This document shows positions 59,976 to 64,000 of a stretch of DNA of 64,000 nucleotides, one piece after another. Origin of the DNA: Aplectana chamaeleonis (Eukaryota > Nematoda > Chromadorea > Rhabditida > Cosmocercidae). The notes below the pieces were generated by a model. It was not told the origin of the DNA. It saw only the letters and a list, made by a program, of their open reading frames with translations, and did no database searches. Numbering within the stretch: the stretch's first letter is position 1; each line of letters starts with the position of its first letter. The stretch lies in contig JAPDOI010001442.1 of the NCBI GenBank assembly GCA_029168955.1, forward strand, positions 1-64,000, written 5' to 3'. A program made the position numbers and the translations under genes.

Positions 59976-60984
59976 AGGGTTGTCACTATTTCCACTCCGC
60001 CTAAATAGGGAGATTTTTACTTGAATGCTGACTACTGTTGGATGAAACGAAAGCAAGGACAGAGACGAATAATGGATCAGTTGCAAACTCTATTTTTTCA
60101 GTCCCAAAGATTTCGATTTGATGAAGATCAGACAATTTTCTGGCGACGGTCTCTCCCGGCAGAAGTTGTTATATGTTCACACACATTTTCGTTACCATTC
60201 TCTATGTTAAAAACAGAAAATAAAAAAATCTTGTGTGGAGGTGAGCACTGATTTGATGTGGTCAAAACGGCTGCCGGCTTGGGGGTAGAACACCGGGAAT
60301 GATCTTTATCTCATTGTCAGGCGAATTAACATTCAGACCGAATCATTACGATTATTCAAATCATAATGACCACCAAATTGGATCATTACCACGGATTAAA
60401 TCAAAACGACGTTTTTCGGCGACTGATATTCTGAATCGCCGGAATTTGACGTCTTTTCTTGAATGGAATTTGTAATAATGGAATTGGATATTGGGAAACC
60501 AGTTCATTATGTACTAGGCTCAGCATGGTAGCGTTGACGCTGCGTGATTTCGATGCAGTGGTTTGGGATGATAGTCCCAAGTGGTAGAAACGCGCGTAGG
60601 GAGACGCAGAGGCAAGGAAAAGTATAATAGAGGCGCAGAGCAGCACAGGCGCTCTGTTCAATGGTGAGCATAGGTTCGTTGGGGTGGAGAGAGCGGTCCG
60701 AGAGGTGAAGGTTGTTTAGGATACCTGAGTGAGGAATGGTGAAGGTTCCCTATATACTTGCAACTTCAAAATTTGACGTTTTCTCAATCCTCTTTTTTTG
60801 CATTCAGTATATTTTCTTAATCATTCATTTTGAAACATTTTTTCGCTAGCTGACCTCCTTTTGGAATTAACTATTGTTAATTAAGTAATCTGCCCAGGTC
60901 ATGAAAAATTTCCTTTGAGCTGTCTTGGAGTCAAGTTTTTCTCGGAAAATTTTTCCAAGCAATTTTTGAAAAGCTAGCCGTTCT
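59976..60984. other. Intergenic DNA, one possible small secreted-protein frame
   Basis: No gene is firmly supported. The minus-strand frame at 60401-60661 is described separately. Confidence 0.4.
60401..60661 (-). CDS. Possible exon of a small secreted peptide precursor
   Basis: The frame starts at a TTG and reads NRAPVLLCASIILFLASA, which looks like a signal-peptide core. About 67 residues follow, with basic clusters KKRR and RRK near the end, as in processed peptide precursors. There is no in-frame ATG; a real gene would need an upstream exon. No known neuropeptide repeat is recognised. It may equally be chance. Confidence 0.2.
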   Translation of the reverse strand: MNRAPVLLCASIILFLASASPYARFYHLGLSSQTTASKSRSVNATMLSLVHNELVSQYPIPLLQIPFKKRRQIPAIQNISRRKTSF

Positions 60985-61570
60985 TCGCTCAAAAAAACTT
61001 TTGCCCTTTGAGACGAATCTTTAAACGGAGCTGTTTCTAAAGTCTCCATGGAATTTTGCGTCGGACAATGCTTTCATGTTGAGAAAAATACGTTGCCAGT
61101 CTCTCAGCCGATTTCAATTTATGAAGTAACGTTTCTTTCACCAAAAGCGATCAGTTTTTCGTCCATCACTTTTTTATCCTGAGAGATACCCCTTCGGTGT
61201 AGGCTGTTTTCGGAATCCCCATAAAATTCTTAACCGAATAGCGTTTTCCGCTGCAAAAAATACGTTCCTCCTCTACTAGCCGATTTCAGTTTATAAAGTG
61301 CATTTTCTTCGCCTGAAATTATCGGTTTTTCGTCCATAACTTTTTTGTGCTTGGAGATAGGCCTTTGGTGAAGGCTGCTTTCGGAATCTCGATGGAATTT
61401 CGCGTCGACTAGTGGTTCAAGTTTGGAAAAATATTTTCTCGATCCTTCAGCCTAATTCATTTTACGAAACACCGGTTTTTCGTCTATAACTCTTTAACCG
61501 TTGAAGATAGCGTTATAGTGACGGTTGTTTGTGAAATCTGCGTAAAACTCTGCATCGAATGATATATCGG
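60985..61570. repeat. Diverged tandem units of about 150-175 bp
   Basis: The motif TTTTTCGTCCATNACTTTTT recurs at about 61155, 61326 and (as CGTCTATAAC) 61481, each time followed by AGATA, GGTGAAGG-like and GGAAT motifs. A fainter unit precedes them. These units make up the left arm of the foldback. Confidence 0.6.
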
Positions 61571-62178
61571 ATTCCTAACTTTGCTTGCTCCATAAGTCAG
61601 CCAGGTCGGTGGAGCCGAGCCCCGTTGTAGGCTCCAGGAGAACTCTGCGTCTCCTACTTACACCATAGAGGCTAGTGCACCCTATGGAGATAACTATGGA
61701 GCTCGGCTCCACCGACCTGGCTGGCTTATGGTGCTAGCAAAGTTAGGAACCCGATATATCATTTGACGCATAATTTTACGAGGATTTCAAAAACAACCTT
61801 CACCAAAATCCTAATTTCAACGGTTGAAGAGGTATAGGCGAAAAACTGGTGTTTCGTAAAATGAATTAGGCTGAAAGATCGAGGAATTATTTTTCCAAAC
61901 TGGAAACACCCGTCGACGCAGAATCCCATCAAGATTTCAAAAACAACCTTCACCAAAGGTCTATCTCCAAGCACAAAAAAGTTATGGACGAAAAACCGAT
62001 AACTTCAGGCGAAAAAAAAATGCACTTTATAAACCGAAATCGGCTGGTAGAAGGGAAGCGTATTTTTCGAAACTGGAAACGCTAGTCGATGCAGAATTTC
62101 ATAGGGATTCCAAAAACAACCTTCACCAAACGGCTATCTTCTAAGGTAAAAAAAAAGTTATGGCCCGAAAAACCGGCA
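61149..62178. mobile_element. 1-kb foldback (long inverted repeat)
   Basis: Arms 61149-61620 and 61701-62178 are inverted copies around an 80-bp loop. The innermost 50 bp are nearly perfect (CCAGGTCGGTGGAGCCGAGC and its complement), and pairing weakens outward. Each arm contains the tandem units described above. No protein is encoded. Long foldbacks of this type are found as Foldback-like transposons; that assignment is inference. Confidence 0.8.
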
Positions 62179-62725
62179 GTGACACCCACCCAATCTTGAA
62201 AATGACTTGCATGAGTGTTGGGTCCCTTTCATTCTTTCTCGGGACGTTTCACCGGTTGTCACCGATTTTACCAATGGTGAAGTTTCCCCACTTCACCTGC
62301 CCAGGGATGAAGGTGGGTGGAGTACATGGCTCAGCCCAACGAAGCTATGACCGCCTACCAGCCCCTCCCACTTTCGCTACCTGACGGCCATTACCCAATC
62401 TTTTGTAACCGTGTATGTTAATTTCAATACGAAAGGTACTGAGGATATGAATTTATGAAATTCTCCGCGGCCCCAAGAAGACTCAAAGGCAGTGTTTCAC
62501 AGAAATCCAATCCTGCTCCTAAAGTTCGATGGTTTCGCGTAGGCATGTTCCCGACGTAAGGGATGAAAGCGTAACGCCCTCATTAAACTCACAATTTCCT
62601 GTGTAAAAGCAGTCCAAAAAATCAGCTTAACTACTCAATTAAGCCAGTTCTAAGTGCTTGGTGCAGTTCAGAAATTTGAGGTTCATAACGTCGGAATTAG
62701 CTTTGTGCTTCAAACTTCTTAGGTA
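62179..62725. other. Spacer with one stray F1 terminus
   Basis: AGGCAGTGTTTCAC at 62487, preceded by TCAA, is an F1 left end without a visible right end. Otherwise no feature. A 74-codon plus frame (62160-62384) is unsupported. Confidence 0.45.
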
Positions 62726-63790
62726 ACTACAATACCGCTGCTATCCAAGGGAAAAATGGGCAAAGTTGTCAAAGTGGGCAACTAAAGCATCTTTCAACCA
62801 CAACTCGCCTCAAAATACTTTGTTTCCTATTCTGAAACGGCCAAAATGTTCATTGTGCCACAACAAATCCAACTACAGGAAGTAATTTTGAAGTTTTCTG
62901 ATGAAAAACCTTTTTTAAAGGCATCGTACGCGCAAAAAACCGTATTTTTCATGTTTTTGCGCTGGTGATTTTCTGACGTACAGAATAAGAGTGTAAAGGC
63001 TCCACAAAACCATGAACTTTTAACTTTTCGTTAAAAAAAACTCGTTTCAAAACGTCTCGAATTATTCACTTACCCACCCCTCCTTCAATTTCGATGTGTC
63101 AGTTGCAATACGTCGGAAGCTTTTTGAGAAACGTCGGATGTGTTTTTTGCTTCGAACTTATTAGGTGGGTAAATTTCTATTGCCTTTCGCTCACTGAAAC
63201 TTATTCTAAAAGAGTATGAATTGGGCAAGTTTGGATGCTAGAATTTCATGGATTAAGAATTTCAAATGCTGAGTCATCGGCGTCTGTGATGGCGCTTTTG
63301 TTACTTGTGCTAGATGGTTGGTGAAAACTGGTGGCGGTTCGTCATTTTGAACCGCTCCAACTTCAGAACTATATGTTTTTGACGCGCAAAACTTCACCGA
63401 CGTTGTCCAGCGGGCTCATTCATGAATATGAGCCTGAAAATGGAAATCGGTTCTCAGCGCGAACGATGCCTTCAAGACAAAGTTATTTCAAATTTGATAA
63501 TGTTATCACAGAACAACGAGCTTGTTCTATCGAGAACGATCGTACGCGACCGCAAGCATTGTCAAAATGGAAATATTAATCACCCTAGAAAGTAAAGTTC
63601 CCCCTAAATTTTGCGAAATATTTTTACATGACTGGCTGGATCATGCATGACATGCTGAACATTTCGGCGTTGTTTGAGATTCAAACGGAGCATCTTGAAG
63701 CGAGTTGTGATGGAGAGACGCTTTAGTTGTCCACTTTGGCAATTTCGCCCCTTTTTTCCCTTGGATAGCAGCAGTACTGTATCTTTGTCT
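62726..63790. mobile_element. Inverted-repeat element interrupted by an F2 element
   Basis: The left arm (about 62726-62855) contains ACCGCTGCTATCCAAGGG and continues to GGCCAAAATGTTC. The right arm (about 63655-63790) is its inverted copy, with CCCTTGGATAGCAGCAGTAC. The arms share roughly 130 bp with scattered differences. The F2 copy d (62919-63471) lies between them. Confidence 0.65.
62919..63471. mobile_element. TTAA-flanked element, family F2, copy d
   Basis: TTAA (62915-62918) precedes AGGCATCGTACGCGC. The right end CGCGAACGATGCCT is followed by TCAA. It is 553 bp, the same length as copy a (868-1420), and similar throughout. It encodes nothing. Confidence 0.8.
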
Positions 63791-64000
63791 TGCGCTTGTT
63801 CAACAAAAATTATATTGTCCAAACATTAAAAGGGTCTGCTGCGCATGTCTAAATGTGAGATTCTTTCGGGATACGTAAAGCCTTCCTAAAATTCCGCCAA
63901 GAGTTCTTTTGGATGGGCAAATCTCTTATGACGTCTTTGAGAGAATCCCCCGTGATCGTTGACGGATAGAATCCCTCGGTTTCTGGTAGGGGCCGAGAGG

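Overview
The window looks like non-coding, repeat-rich DNA from a nematode, probably clade V. This is an inference. It rests on very small introns (55-61 bp) in a recognisable isocitrate lyase gene fragment of the glyoxylate-cycle type that nematodes carry, on a decayed mariner transposase, and on many short TTAA-, TTA- and TA-flanked non-autonomous transposons. I see no intact conventional gene, rRNA, tRNA, CRISPR array or bacterial operon. Short open frames outside the arrays look like chance.

Left part (1-24.0 kb): AT-rich intergenic DNA peppered with inverted-repeat elements. It holds a truncated, frameshifted 5' part of an isocitrate lyase gene (4360-4895, minus strand) and a mariner pseudogene (20851-21239). 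At 17.2-19.6 kb there is a layered stack of elements: one copy is split by two later insertions that sit back to back and share one TTAA.

Middle part (24.0-58.1 kb): four different tandem arrays follow each other. They are a GTGTGC microsatellite (24011-24142), a 42-bp repeat of about 42 copies (24280-26030), a 36-bp repeat of about 580 copies (26792-47747), and a 308-bp satellite of about 34 copies (47761-58126). The 36-bp array begins about 40 bp inside the end of a TTAA element and joins the 308-bp satellite almost directly. Its unit is 12 codons with no stop in one plus frame and in all three minus frames. This gives enormous open frames: a plus frame of 6,546 codons broken by only two TAG codons, and a minus Ser/Thr/Ala/Pro-rich frame of at least 5,767 codons. 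Neither frame begins with ATG. Most of this openness follows from the repeat unit itself, so the array should be read as satellite DNA unless RNA data show otherwise. The minus frame resembles a mucin and is the one coding hypothesis worth testing.

Right part (58.1-64 kb): another cluster of abutting TTAA elements (58327-59971), a 1-kb foldback (61149-62178), and an inverted-repeat element that has itself received a 553-bp TTAA element (62726-63790).

All boundaries were read by eye. Family names (PIF/Harbinger-like, mariner-like) are inferred from target-site duplications and termini, not from database searches.
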